56,035 nucleotides of DNA from Mycobacterium kyogaense (lineage in GTDB: Bacteria; Actinomycetota; Actinomycetes; Mycobacteriales; Mycobacteriaceae), in assembly GCF_003254575.1 (NCBI RefSeq), contig NZ_QJUA01000037.1:1-56035 (forward strand), read 5' to 3'. The position numbers were made by a program, and so were the translations under genes. Each line of letters starts with the position of its first letter. Positions within the stretch are counted from its first letter, which is position 1. The notes below the pieces were generated by a model. That model made no database searches. It was not told the DNA's origin and saw nothing but the letters and a program-made list of their open reading frames with translations. Of this stretch, positions 43,127 to 52,140 are shown in pieces.

Positions 43127-43846
43127 CTATCGGGCTTGGCTGTTGCCCGGCCCAAAGATCCGCTCGGCGGCAATCCCGGCCAGATCGCTGAGCACCTGGA
43201 CGTGCCCGGTGCCCCACAACCGCGGCTTGTCGTCGTAGACGCACAGCGTGCCGATGGAATTGCCGTCATGGTCGGTCAGCGGGATGCCGAGGTAGGCCAC
43301 CACGGTGCCGTCTTGGACCGCGGGGTGGTGCTGGAACACCGGGTCGAGGCGGGCGTCTTCGAGCACGAGTGCTTCACCGTTAGCCACCGCGTACTGGCAG
43401 AGCGAGCGGTCGAGTGGCGTCTGTCTTTCCTCGGGCTTACTGAGATCCTTGCCGGAGGCACTTTTGAAGAATTGCCGGTCGACGTCGACCAACGACACCA
43501 AGGCGTGCGGTGCATCCAGCGCGTCTGCCGCCGCGCGGGTGATGCGGTCGTACAGCTCCTCCGGCGGTGAGTCCAACAGTCCGGTGGCGTACAGGGCGCG
43601 CAGCCGGTCGGGGTCTGCGATCACGGTGGACACGCTGGGCATGTCGGTGCCGGCGAACACCCCGGAGGCGGACAGATGCTCCATCAGGCTGGCGACGGCC
43701 ACACTCTCGGCGAGACGGCGGTCGGCGACCATCTTCGAAGCCACCGCGCGAGCGACGTAGGTGTTCACGTCTTCGCCGGCATCGCGCGCACACTGCTCGA
43801 GCTCTCGGTTGAGCCACTCGTCAAAACGCTTCAAAGAGCCGGTCAC
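43127..43846 (-). CDS. GAF-domain sensor protein
   Basis: 239 residues. A helical N-terminus (SLKRFDEWLNRELEQCARDAGEDVNTYVARAVASKMVAD) precedes one GAF domain (about 80-235) with LVSLVDVDRQFFKSASG, TPLDRSLCQYAVANGEALVLEDARLDPVF and VAYLGIPLTDHDGNSIGTLCVYD. No kinase or DNA-binding output domain is present. The GTG follows TACCGT by six bases (leaderless). It is divergent from the CrcB-like pair. The ligand is unknown. Confidence 0.88.
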   Translation of the reverse strand: MTGSLKRFDEWLNRELEQCARDAGEDVNTYVARAVASKMVADRRLAESVAVASLMEHLSASGVFAGTDMPSVSTVIADPDRLRALYATGLLDSPPEELYDRITRAAADALDAPHALVSLVDVDRQFFKSASGKDLSKPEERQTPLDRSLCQYAVANGEALVLEDARLDPVFQHHPAVQDGTVVAYLGIPLTDHDGNSIGTLCVYDDKPRLWGTGHVQVLSDLAGIAAERIFGPGNSQAR

Positions 43847-43922
43847 GATACAACGGTATCTGACATCTGCGTCAGTGGTTGTCGAAGCACCTGAACGGAT
43901 CGGTGACGCTAGCCTTGGGCGG

Positions 43923-44291
43923 GTGCCGGCCCGACATCGTGATGCGCGCACCCCGACCGTCGCGCTCGTGATCGGCGGGACGGCGGGAGCGCTCCTGCGG
44001 TATGCGGTGGCGGCCGCATGGCCGCAGCCAAAGCAGCTGTGGGTCTCGACGACGGTGACGGCAGCGGTGGCGTTCGCGGTGGCCGGCTTCATCGTCGCGA
44101 GCGGGGCGATGTCGACGGTGCGCGCGGCACTGTTCGGATTGTGCGCCAGCGCAGCGAGTCTGAGCGCGTGGTCGGCGTTGACCATCAGCCAGCCGCCGAC
44201 GCTGTCGATCGCGTTCTTGATCGGTGTGCCTGCAGCCGCGCTGGCCGGCCTGTTGTGCGGGCTGCTGGCCGCACGGGTGGCGGCGCGATGA
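43923..44291 (+). CDS. Degenerate CrcB/Fluc-like membrane protein A
   Basis: 122 residues, four membrane helices. The opening VIGGTAGALLRYAVAAAWP matches the CrcB GGxxGAxxRY signature. The pore residues of fluoride channels are not conserved: the helix-2 Asn is replaced (WVSTTVTAAVAF) and the GGFTTFSTF break reads CASAASLSAW. The GTG follows TAGCCT by seven bases (leaderless), and the stop overlaps the next CrcB-like gene (ATGA). Paired crcB genes make heterodimers in many actinobacteria; here fluoride transport is doubtful. Confidence 0.72.
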   Translation: MPARHRDARTPTVALVIGGTAGALLRYAVAAAWPQPKQLWVSTTVTAAVAFAVAGFIVASGAMSTVRAALFGLCASAASLSAWSALTISQPPTLSIAFLIGVPAAALAGLLCGLLAARVAAR

Positions 44292-44659
44292 CGTGGGTGC
44301 TGGTCGCGCTCGGCGGCGCGGCGGGGTCGACGATCGGGGTGCTTCTCCTACGGCGGCCGTCGTCCGCGCTGTTGGTGACGGCGACGGCCGTGGTGTGCGG
44401 TCTCGCGGGAATGATGTCAGCACAGCATGTTTCGTCACGGGTGACGGCCGTGGTGGAGTACGGGGTGTTGGGTTCTGCGGCGAGCATGGTGGCGTTCGCG
44501 CTGGCAGCCCCGATGTGGGTGGGTGGGGACGTGCCGGTGCGCAGCACGGTGTCGGCCGCCAAGAAGGTGGGGATGTACTGCGCGGTGGGGGTGACGTTCG
44601 CGCTGCTGGGTTACCTCGCGGTGCGAGGTGGGACGACGCTGTATCGGAAGCTCACGTAG
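44288..44659 (+). CDS. Degenerate CrcB/Fluc-like membrane protein B
   Basis: 123 residues, four membrane helices, coupled to the preceding gene by a four-base overlap. VALGGAAGSTIGVLLLRRP aligns with the CrcB N-terminus but lacks the Arg-Tyr pair; LVTATAVVCGL replaces the Asn-containing helix, and GVLGSAASMVAFA replaces the TTFSTF segment. It looks like the partner subunit of protein A. The gene ends eight bases inside the convergent YdcF-like gene. Confidence 0.7.
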   Translation: MTWVLVALGGAAGSTIGVLLLRRPSSALLVTATAVVCGLAGMMSAQHVSSRVTAVVEYGVLGSAASMVAFALAAPMWVGGDVPVRSTVSAAKKVGMYCAVGVTFALLGYLAVRGGTTLYRKLT

Positions 44660-45245
44660 CCGAATCGCAGGAGCCCTGGATTTCAGCTTTGACGAAGCCG
44701 CCGTACTGATACAGGAATGTGTACTGCCACTGCGCGACCGAGAATCGGTAGGTGCGGGGCACGTCGCGCATGATCACGGTGCGGTTGGGCGACGCGAAGC
44801 ACACGTCGAAGATCCGCCGGGCGCGGGGCAGGTGGTAGCGCCAGCTGATCACGATCACCGAACGCCAGCCGCGCTGCTCAGCGAGTGCGCGGGTCATCAG
44901 CGCCTCACCGCGGGTGGTGCTCGGGACGGGCGGCCGGCAGATGACCTCGATGTCGGCCTGGCGCCGGCAGAAACGCTTCATCACCGGGTCGCGGGGTCCG
45001 TAGGGATCGGACATCAGCACGGTGGGCGCATAGCCCTGCTGGGCCAACTTCAGCCCGTAGGCCTCACGGCCGTCGTGCTCGCCGCCGAGGACGACGATGG
45101 CGTCGACCTTGGCGAGCGGGTCGGGACGGGCGTGGGCGAAGAACAGGGTGCCGGTGGCGCCGTTGAGGAAGAGCACGGCGATCAGGGCGTAGACAGCGGC
45201 GGGTAGCGGCCCGGCTCGCACGCCGGAGCGTCGCCTCTCCCCCAT
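44652..45245 (-). CDS. YdcF-like (DUF218) membrane-anchored protein
   Basis: 197 residues. One N-terminal membrane anchor (about 15-36) is followed by a DUF218 domain: VDAIVVLGGEHDGREAYGLKLAQQGYAPTVLMSD, TRGEALMTRALAEQRGWRSVIVISWRYHLPRARRIF. Family members (ElyC, SanA, YdcF) are linked to envelope integrity and lipid-carrier or peptidoglycan homeostasis. The ATG follows TACCGT by seven bases (leaderless). The next upstream gene on this strand is the PH-domain gene. Confidence 0.87.
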   Translation of the reverse strand: MGERRRSGVRAGPLPAAVYALIAVLFLNGATGTLFFAHARPDPLAKVDAIVVLGGEHDGREAYGLKLAQQGYAPTVLMSDPYGPRDPVMKRFCRRQADIEVICRPPVPSTTRGEALMTRALAEQRGWRSVIVISWRYHLPRARRIFDVCFASPNRTVIMRDVPRTYRFSVAQWQYTFLYQYGGFVKAEIQGSCDSAT

Positions 45246-45285
45246 GCGGTGAACGGTATTGCAGAGACGGGTGGCGCGCAGCGCC

Positions 45286-45804
45286 TCAGCTCGGGGACTC
45301 CTCGGTGCCGAGCGTGTCGAACACCTCGTGGTAGAGCAGGGAATGCACACGTTCGACCTGCGGAATGTCCTGGAACTCCAACGGATCCTGAGAAGCGGAT
45401 TCGATGATCAGCGTGCCGGTGCGCAGGATGCGGTCCAGCAGGCCGTGCCGGAACTCGACGCTGTTGATCCGGGCGAGTGGGATGTCGATGCCGGAGCGGG
45501 TGATCAGGCCGTGGCGGTACATGACGCGACGGTCGGTGATGACGAAATGGGTGGTCCACCAGTTGAGGAAGGGCCACACCGAGAGCCAGCCGATGAGGAT
45601 GAGCCAGACGGCGGCGATGACGAGGAAGACGATTCTTGTGGCGGATGGCTCCCAGGTGAGGGAATTGACGTAGCCGGCAATGAACGCGGCAATGGCACTC
45701 GCCAGGATGAGGACGAGCGCCGGCACGAGGAGACGTCCCCAGTGCGGGTGGCGGTGCAGGACGACCTGTTCGTCTCTGGCCAGCACGTTCTCTGGATAGC
45801 CCAC
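45286..45804 (-). CDS. PH-domain membrane protein (Rv3278c-like)
   Basis: 172 residues. Two membrane helices (about 25-45 and 57-77) are followed by a bacterial PH-like (bPH2) domain: THFVITDRRVMYRHGLITRSGIDIPLARINSVEFRHGLLDRILRTGTLIIESA. It corresponds to the gene between gtrA and birA in M. tuberculosis, so the 6-kb glycan/GAF/CrcB block between gtrA and here is an insertion relative to that order. The GTG follows TACAGT by six bases (leaderless). Confidence 0.9.
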   Translation of the reverse strand: MGYPENVLARDEQVVLHRHPHWGRLLVPALVLILASAIAAFIAGYVNSLTWEPSATRIVFLVIAAVWLILIGWLSVWPFLNWWTTHFVITDRRVMYRHGLITRSGIDIPLARINSVEFRHGLLDRILRTGTLIIESASQDPLEFQDIPQVERVHSLLYHEVFDTLGTEESPS

Positions 45805-45921
45805 GGGAGGACTGTACTCAGTTGAGTCGGTCAGCGCGGGTCAATCCGGTGCCGCGCGAGCCCTGCGACACGCTACTCAGGAAATTCTCAGTATTTGCCC
45901 GCAGCAACTACCCTGCGGCGT

Positions 45922-46095
45922 ATGTTGACCCTAATGCTTACGGAAATATGTCGTTGCGGGCACGAAGGTTCGGCTCATGAACACTATCGCGCCGGGACGG
46001 ATTGTTCACTCTGCGAATGTCCGCGATACCAATTGCGCGCCAATGGAAGTCGCTCCTGGCTGGACAACCTGTTGGCACGTTGGTTTGACCGCTGA
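45922..46095 (+). CDS. Cys-rich mini-protein, probable zinc ribbon
   Basis: 57 residues: after MLTLMLTEI comes CRCGHEGSAHEHYRAGTDC and SLCECPRYQ, i.e. five cysteines and three histidines arranged like a small zinc ribbon, then a helical tail (WLDNLLARWFDR). A TACCCT -10 element ends seven bases before the ATG (leaderless). It is divergent from the PH-domain gene. Function unknown; it could bind nucleic acid or protein. Confidence 0.7.
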   Translation: MLTLMLTEICRCGHEGSAHEHYRAGTDCSLCECPRYQLRANGSRSWLDNLLARWFDR

Positions 46096-46188
46096 TGTGG
46101 AGCCACATCGACGCTCAGTTGAATCGCGCTACCGGTCGAGCCTACTTCGCGCGCTGCGAGACAGCCGGCGTTGCTGGCCAGCCGGCAA

Positions 46189-47685
46189 TCAGTAGGCGCC
46201 GGAATGGCCGAGCATTGCCTTGACGGTCTTGAACGCGATGATCAAGTCGGAAATCATCGACCAGTTCTCGACGTAGAAGAGGTCGAGACGAACCGAGTCC
46301 TCCCAGGAGAGGTCAGATCGGCCGCTGACCTGCCAGAGGCCGGTGATGCCGGGCCGAACGAGCAGCCGCTTCCTGGCGTGATCGTCGTAGGACTTGACCT
46401 CTTTGGCCAACGGGGGCCGAGGGCCAACAACGCTCATGTCGCGTTTGAGCACATTGATGAACTGTGGGAGCTCATCGATGGAGTACTTCCGCAAGATCCG
46501 ACCTACGCGCGTGACGCGCGGATCGTCGCGAATTTTGAAGAGCACGCCGCCTTCGCTCTCATTCATCGCGGCGAGCTTGTCGACCATCTTGTCTGCGTCG
46601 ACGACCATGGTGCGGAACTTGATCATCTCGAAGGGACGCCCATCGAGACCGACACGCTCCTGGCGGTAGAAGACCGGCCCCTTGCTGGTGAGCTTCACGG
46701 CCAGCCCGACTGCGAATAGAACCGGCAGCCCGAACAGAAGCACCGAGCCCGAGAACAGAAGATCGAACAGTCGCTTCTGGAATCGTTTGGCGCCGTGGTA
46801 CTGCGGCTTTTCCACGTGGATGAGCGGCAGGCCGGCGACGGGCCGCATCTGCAGGCGCGGGCCGGCGATGTCCACGACACCGGGAGCAACGAGCAGATCG
46901 ATGTCGAGCTTCTCGAGCTCCCAGGACAGGTCGCGGATGCCGCGGCCGTTGAGGCGTTCGGTTGCCGTAACCGCGACCGCGTGACTATGTGTCGCGGTCA
47001 CCGCGCCCACCACATTGGTCTCATCGCCGAAGGTTGGCACGGCGCCAACCCCCGGGACGTCGATCTGCGTGCGCGGCAGTGGTCCTGGGATGCAGGCGCC
47101 GACGACCTCGTATTCGGAGCGTGAATCGCGGTGGAGCGATGTCGTCAGGTCGCGCACTGCCGGCGCGCTCCCGACTACGAGGACGCGAGTGATGCATCGG
47201 CCGTACTTCTGCCGAACCCTCACAACAAACTGGCGCGCCACCCACCGGAAGAGCGTGAGAACCAGCATGCCCACCGGCAGCGCGATCATGAGATAACCGC
47301 GGGCAATCTCCAGCTTGAACAGCATCGAGATGATCGCAACCGCGCCGAAGACTGCGAGAGTGGCCAACAGCACTCGGCGGTATTCCTCAGCGCCGGAACC
47401 GATGATCCGTGTCGAGCGCGAGTGGTTGATGGTCAGGGCTGCCAGCCACGCCGCCGCGATCACGCCCGAAACCAACGCGTAGTCAACATTCTTGAAGGTC
47501 GACGTCGACACACCACCAGTCAGCGCGCCGAACCTCAACCATTGAGCCAAACCAACCGCAGCCAGAACAGCCACAACGTCGACGAAAACGAGCCGGCGCG
47601 CATACCCCCGCTGCCACGCCGGAACCTTCGTCGGTATCGGAACAATGTTTGCTGCGACCTCTACTTGGTCGTTAGCAACCGTCAC
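46189..47685 (-). CDS. Polyprenyl-phosphate sugar-1-phosphate transferase (second copy)
   Basis: 498 residues. Four or five N-terminal membrane helices, a CoA-binding-like region (TRVLVVGSAPAVRDLTTSL), and the catalytic domain (about 300-498): KRLFDLLFSG, YRQERVGLDGRPFEMIKFRTM, KYSIDELPQFINVLKRDMSVVGPRPPLAKEV, RPGITGLWQVSGRSDLSWED and a C-terminal MLGHSGAY. It is the WbaP/WcaJ type that initiates exopolysaccharide units. The GTG start has GGGGGGAAG just upstream. It differs clearly from the copy at 41449-42984, so the locus can initiate two glycans, or one copy is a replacement. Confidence 0.93.
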   Translation of the reverse strand: MTVANDQVEVAANIVPIPTKVPAWQRGYARRLVFVDVVAVLAAVGLAQWLRFGALTGGVSTSTFKNVDYALVSGVIAAAWLAALTINHSRSTRIIGSGAEEYRRVLLATLAVFGAVAIISMLFKLEIARGYLMIALPVGMLVLTLFRWVARQFVVRVRQKYGRCITRVLVVGSAPAVRDLTTSLHRDSRSEYEVVGACIPGPLPRTQIDVPGVGAVPTFGDETNVVGAVTATHSHAVAVTATERLNGRGIRDLSWELEKLDIDLLVAPGVVDIAGPRLQMRPVAGLPLIHVEKPQYHGAKRFQKRLFDLLFSGSVLLFGLPVLFAVGLAVKLTSKGPVFYRQERVGLDGRPFEMIKFRTMVVDADKMVDKLAAMNESEGGVLFKIRDDPRVTRVGRILRKYSIDELPQFINVLKRDMSVVGPRPPLAKEVKSYDDHARKRLLVRPGITGLWQVSGRSDLSWEDSVRLDLFYVENWSMISDLIIAFKTVKAMLGHSGAY

Positions 47686-47966
47686 GCTTCCCCCCGCATA
47701 TCGTCCCCCTTGTGCTGGAACTTTAGCCGAACCGTGATTGACTTCTCAACACGAACAGCGAGTTCGCTCAGCAACGTAACATCAGCAGGCCGCTGACGAG
47801 GGATTATTGACGTCGGGGGCTAATTTGCGGGGCCCGTATTGATTGAACTCAGGCGTTTGAAGTTCGTGTTCATGCGCTCGGCGTGGGGCTCGTGCCCGTC
47901 GAAACCACCGGTCCTACGGCTCGTCGAACCGCTTCAGCTCGTCGAGACTGAACCGTCGCAGGCCCG

Positions 47967-48491
47967 CTAAGACGAACGCTCGCACAGGTCGACGATGCCC
48001 GGGACCAACTCGGCAATCTGACCCCCCACCCTCGAGAAGACGTCCATGTCACGGCCAATGGGATCCGCAACATCCCAGAGATCGCCACGTCGCACCCGCG
48101 GACGCAGCCGAGAAAAATCGTCGAGCGCGCTCGCTCCACCCTGGGTGATGAGCCATGCGACCTCGGACATCGAGAAGGTTCGCCTCAACAACGCTGGGTT
48201 CCGCTCTAAGACAGCATCGCGGTGAGCTGCAGTCATCGTGAGAATCAGATCGGCGCTGGAGGCGATTCGTGGCGTCAATTGGCGGGCTGCAAAACTCGAT
48301 GCGTCGCCTCCCAATCCCTCTAGCACCAGAGCCGCTGTGGGATGCATCGGACTCCCGATGACCGCCTGAATCCCGGCGCTCGACGCCTGGAGTCCCTCGA
48401 AGCCGCGCTGCCGGGCGTACGCGGAAGCGAGGCGCTCAGCGGTTGGTGACCTACAGATGTTGCCGGTACAGACGAACAGGATATTCAGCAC
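47967..48491 (-). CDS. Low-molecular-weight protein tyrosine phosphatase
   Basis: 174 residues from the GTG at 48491 (AGAAGGGGAA upstream). The P-loop FVCTGNICRS has nucleophile Cys8 and Arg14; the general acid is Asp143 in DVADPIG. In polysaccharide loci such phosphatases (Wzb, EpsP, Etp type) dephosphorylate a tyrosine kinase that controls chain assembly, but no such kinase is visible here. The 281-bp gap between it and the second sugar transferase holds no gene. Base composition is less G+C-rich than the backbone. Confidence 0.92.
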   Translation of the reverse strand: MLNILFVCTGNICRSPTAERLASAYARQRGFEGLQASSAGIQAVIGSPMHPTAALVLEGLGGDASSFAARQLTPRIASSADLILTMTAAHRDAVLERNPALLRRTFSMSEVAWLITQGGASALDDFSRLRPRVRRGDLWDVADPIGRDMDVFSRVGGQIAELVPGIVDLCERSS

Positions 48492-48640
48492 GTTCCCCTT
48501 CTCGCTGAATCTGGCTCTGCCCGCATCGCCGACAGAATCGACTGGATCAAGCTTATTTGACACAGCCGCGTGGCTGGCGAAATCGTTCACGACCGCAGCC
48601 GTTGCGCGCAGTCTCCTACACCCTTACCAAGTGGTCAAAA

Positions 48641-49441
48641 TCAGCCACGCAGACGGGGTCTCGCCTTTAACACGCGGCCCAGGAAATAGCTCCGCTTCCA
48701 TACTGCTAAAAATGCGTAGCGCGCGAAACAGTAGAGGCTGAATCCCAGCGGAAGATGCTCAACCTCCCGATACAAGCGCCAGACGCCCTGGGCAGCCCTG
48801 AGCTTATTACTCGAGAGTGAATTCTGCGCGTGCCTGTACTGGCACAGCACCTCGTCCATTCCGTAATTTTTGTGGCCTGCTTTCAATATCTGCAGCCACG
48901 TCGCGGCATCTTGCCTTCGTTTGAGAGGAGGCATGCGCAGCAATTTTTTGTCTACCTGGTGAGTATCCACCATTATCCCGACAGTCTGTAGCAAGTTTGT
49001 CGTCAAAAAACCGACGTAGTCGGTTTCCGGCAACATTCGAACGACCTTGTTGAGACTCGCGCCGCTTCCATCAATCACCTCGTAGGAGGTACAGGAAAAT
49101 CCGCAACCCCTGGTCATCATGAAGTCGACTTGCCGCTGAAGTTTGTCCGGGAACCAAATGTCGTCAGCGTCGAGGTAGGCGATGTATTGGCCGCAAGAGT
49201 TTTCCAGGGCTCTGGTGCGGGCGGGACCTGCACCAGAATTCGCTTCCTGCCGGAACAGACGGATGCGAGAGTCGTCAGCTGCGATGCGCTGAACGACATC
49301 GTATGTGCTGTCAACCGAACAGTCATCGACGACTAGCAGCTCCCAGTCGGTGAAAGTTTGCGCCTGCAGCGACGCGATTGTTTCCGCGACGTACCTCTCG
49401 CTGTTGTAGGTAGGGGTGATTACCGACACCGTTGGACTCAA
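48641..49441 (-). CDS. Family 2 glycosyltransferase
   Basis: 266 residues with a GT-A fold: VSVITPTYNSERYVAETIASLQAQ, LLVVDDCSVDST and the metal-binding YLDADDIWFPDKL. The region after about 180 is helical and probably acceptor-specific. The start is a TTG at 49441 with GGAGG nine bases upstream; a GTG four codons later is an alternative. The gene is noticeably richer in A/T than the backbone, pointing to recent acquisition. Donor and acceptor unknown. Confidence 0.9.
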   Translation of the reverse strand: MSPTVSVITPTYNSERYVAETIASLQAQTFTDWELLVVDDCSVDSTYDVVQRIAADDSRIRLFRQEANSGAGPARTRALENSCGQYIAYLDADDIWFPDKLQRQVDFMMTRGCGFSCTSYEVIDGSGASLNKVVRMLPETDYVGFLTTNLLQTVGIMVDTHQVDKKLLRMPPLKRRQDAATWLQILKAGHKNYGMDEVLCQYRHAQNSLSSNKLRAAQGVWRLYREVEHLPLGFSLYCFARYAFLAVWKRSYFLGRVLKARPRLRG

Positions 49442-49618
49442 AGGGGACGCCTCCTGCCGCTAATAGCGTTATTGCGCTTGTGGTCTTGCGTTCTCATCGT
49501 GCCGAGCCGCACTCCGTCTGAGATTATGTTCTCGTGAACTCATAAATCTGAAAGGCATTTCGGAGTGCGACGCCAGGCATCGATCTCGGAGAATGCCGAT
49601 CATTCTTGCGCGGTTTTG

Positions 49619-50779
49619 TCAACGTGCGCCAGTTACGGGGCCGAGCGCGGGCTGAACATGCAGATCCCAAGAGAATCTTTCAAGCGCTGATTTTTTAGCG
49701 GCGGAACCCACATTCGCGCGCTCAGCGTCGTCTTCGACATACTCTTTGATTGCGGCAAGAATTGCGGCTTCGTCGAGCCCATCGACCAGACGGCCATCGA
49801 TCCCGTCAGTTATCAGTTCGGCTGGACCACCAGCTTGGCCCACAACCGACGCGCAGCCAAAGGACATGGCGTCAGCGATCGAGATACCGAAACCCTCGAA
49901 ATCATTCCCCTCACCTAGGTGGGTGTGAGGGTGAAGGAATATATCGGTGGCCTCGTAGAGACGGGGCACCTCGTCATCGTCGACGTACCCCAGGAACTCG
50001 ACCGAGTCATTGAGACCCAGTGCGGCCGCCTCCTCCTCGAGCGCAGCGCGGTCACTTCCATCCCCGACGATCCGTAACCGCATGGGACGGAGTTCTTGAT
50101 CACGCAATACCGCAAACGCTCGGAGAGATGCCCCGATGTTCTTTCGGGGCACCAGACGACTAAGGCTGAGGAGTTCAAGGCGCTCAGGACGCAGGGGCCG
50201 CGGTTCAGCCTCGGCCGCTTCCTGCGGGAAAGTCAGCCCGTTGTAGCGCACAAGCCAATTCCCAAGTGGACGTTGCTTGCCGAGCGCGTCGCGAGTCACC
50301 GCCAAGGTTGCCGAAGATACGGCGAACAGCAGCCACGCATGCTTGAGCACGTTTCGCATGACAGGGGTGAGTAACCGCGAAGTATTCAGCACCTCCCGCC
50401 CGTGAACAGTCACCACTAGCGGAATCTGCCGCATTAACAGACGGGCGACAATCCCCATTTTCCATGTGGTCGCGTGCACGAAGCTGAACTCCTCGCCACG
50501 GTTGACACGGATGACAGCCATCATGAACTTTGCGAATGCGACGAGCTGCGAACCAGAACCCACGTTGAGCACGCGGAGCGTCGTGAACTCCACGTCGTCA
50601 CTCCACCCGGGATCGCTTTGCGACTGCGTGACCACTACGACGTCGAGACCGTGCCTCGCGTAGGCGCGCGCAACCTGGTGCGAATACTGGGCTATACCGC
50701 CAGCCAAAGGCGGAAATCGCTTCGCGAGCAACAACACCTTCCGGGATGGGGCCGGCTGATTTTGTTCGCTTGGTGTCAC
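49619..50779 (-). CDS. Family 4 glycosyltransferase (GT-B)
   Basis: 386 residues. The N-terminal domain starts KVLLLAKRFPPLAGGIAQYSHQVARAYARHG. The C-terminal donor domain has LSLSRLVPRKNIGASLRAF, RIVGDGSDRAAL and EGFGISIADAMSFGCASVVGQAGG. The usual Ex7E motif reads Ex7D here, a conservative change at the nucleotide-ribose contact. The GTG start is weakly supported (AAAGAT six bases upstream). It is divergent from the pyruvyl transferase. Likely extends the repeat unit of the surface glycan. Confidence 0.9.
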   Translation of the reverse strand: MTPSEQNQPAPSRKVLLLAKRFPPLAGGIAQYSHQVARAYARHGLDVVVVTQSQSDPGWSDDVEFTTLRVLNVGSGSQLVAFAKFMMAVIRVNRGEEFSFVHATTWKMGIVARLLMRQIPLVVTVHGREVLNTSRLLTPVMRNVLKHAWLLFAVSSATLAVTRDALGKQRPLGNWLVRYNGLTFPQEAAEAEPRPLRPERLELLSLSRLVPRKNIGASLRAFAVLRDQELRPMRLRIVGDGSDRAALEEEAAALGLNDSVEFLGYVDDDEVPRLYEATDIFLHPHTHLGEGNDFEGFGISIADAMSFGCASVVGQAGGPAELITDGIDGRLVDGLDEAAILAAIKEYVEDDAERANVGSAAKKSALERFSWDLHVQPALGPVTGAR

Positions 50780-51075
50780 CGACCGATCTTTGCATGACGG
50801 ACGGATTTCGTCAGACTGCGCTGGGGGTCGTCATCGGAATGAGAGATCTGACAAACATCAGCGTTCCTGCCGCCTTCAGAAATACTCTGGGCGCGGCACA
50901 ATTCCCTGTGCGCCGAAAGTCTGCGAACTTCATGCCACTCCACCGCGGGTAGCCGAAAAGGGGTGCAGTCGAGGGTCGTCGGGTGTTCCGGGCCGACGAG
51001 ATCAGCTTCTCCAATGCAAGCAAAACCCCTACACGGAGACCTGCCCAGAATTCTGCAGCGTGCTAGCGTCGGCGC

Positions 51076-52140
51076 GTGCGCCATCGCGTGTTCATCAGCA
51101 TTACGGGGCAAGAGAATAACTTCGGTGACTTCTTCATACGGCGCGCATCGCTGGGCTGGACGGAATCGGCAAACAGTCGCAGCGTGTTCGCGGCGCACCA
51201 CGACGACAGCTGGGTAGAGGCCGCAGGAGTCAGGGCCGATGACATCGTCACCCGGGGCGGTGCGCTGCACCGCTTGGCGTGGCTGCTTAGCTCCGTGGTC
51301 TCGCGGCGGCGCCCGGTTCTCGTTACCGACCCTGGTGAGGTGTGGCTGGTGCGCTCTCGCTTCTTCCAGCACCTCTTCCAGCTGCTCATCGCGGCGGCGA
51401 TCGTCTTGCGCCGCGGGCACGTCATTATCCCGCCACACGCCGTTGCTCAGCAGCGCGCGGCAGGGGTTTGGCCGCCGACACTGTGGTTGCACCGTGCTTT
51501 GGCGAAACTAGCTGACGTGTGTCTGTGGCGCGAGGCGCACAGCCTCGAGATGATCGGCGAAGGGGACTTATCGCCGGATATAGCTTTTTCGGAGCAACCG
51601 CGACCAGGCAACGAAGTTCGGCGCCTCTGCCTGGTATCCCTACGTGGAGACCGTGAGCTTCCGTCAGAAGAATGGTTGAAGGGTCTCTCTGCTGCCGTCA
51701 CCGAAGCCGGTTTGGACACCGTTGTTTTCGCTCAAGTTGACCGCGACGCGAATCTGGCGGCTGCAGTGGCTGAATCACTCGGGGCGACCTATAACTCTGG
51801 ATCGTTCTGGAATCCTGATTCGGAGGCAGACCTTCGAGCTCTGTCTGATCAAGCGGCAGTTGTCATCTCGGATCGACTACACGTACTGGCGCTCGGAGCG
51901 CTCTCGGGCGCGGTACCGCTCGAAGTCGTGGCAGACCCAGAAGCCAAGGTGCGCGCGCACTTCTCGGCTATTGGCATTCACGATATGTCGCTCGACAGTC
52001 GGGGCCGCAATAGCGAGGAGATCGCGCGGTGGATATCGGGCCGCCTCGATCGACGTTCCTCGGTCGAAGATGCGGTCGCAAATGCGCATCGCGCCCTATC
52101 CGAATGGCGAGGATCGGTTGAGCGGCTCATTGGCCGCTGA
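51076..52140 (+). CDS. Polysaccharide pyruvyl transferase family protein
   Basis: 354 residues. It shows the PS_pyruv_trans layout: NNFGDFFIRRASLGW at the N-terminus, VLVTDPGEVWLV and IIPPHAVAQQ in the middle, and the diagnostic AVVISDRLHVLALGALSGAVPLEVV near the C-terminus. These enzymes add ketal pyruvate from phosphoenolpyruvate to a sugar. The GTG follows TAGCGT by six bases (leaderless). The 296-bp gap to the divergent GT4 gene contains no other gene. It implies an acidic, pyruvylated glycan. Confidence 0.82.
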   Translation: MRHRVFISITGQENNFGDFFIRRASLGWTESANSRSVFAAHHDDSWVEAAGVRADDIVTRGGALHRLAWLLSSVVSRRRPVLVTDPGEVWLVRSRFFQHLFQLLIAAAIVLRRGHVIIPPHAVAQQRAAGVWPPTLWLHRALAKLADVCLWREAHSLEMIGEGDLSPDIAFSEQPRPGNEVRRLCLVSLRGDRELPSEEWLKGLSAAVTEAGLDTVVFAQVDRDANLAAAVAESLGATYNSGSFWNPDSEADLRALSDQAAVVISDRLHVLALGALSGAVPLEVVADPEAKVRAHFSAIGIHDMSLDSRGRNSEEIARWISGRLDRRSSVEDAVANAHRALSEWRGSVERLIGR

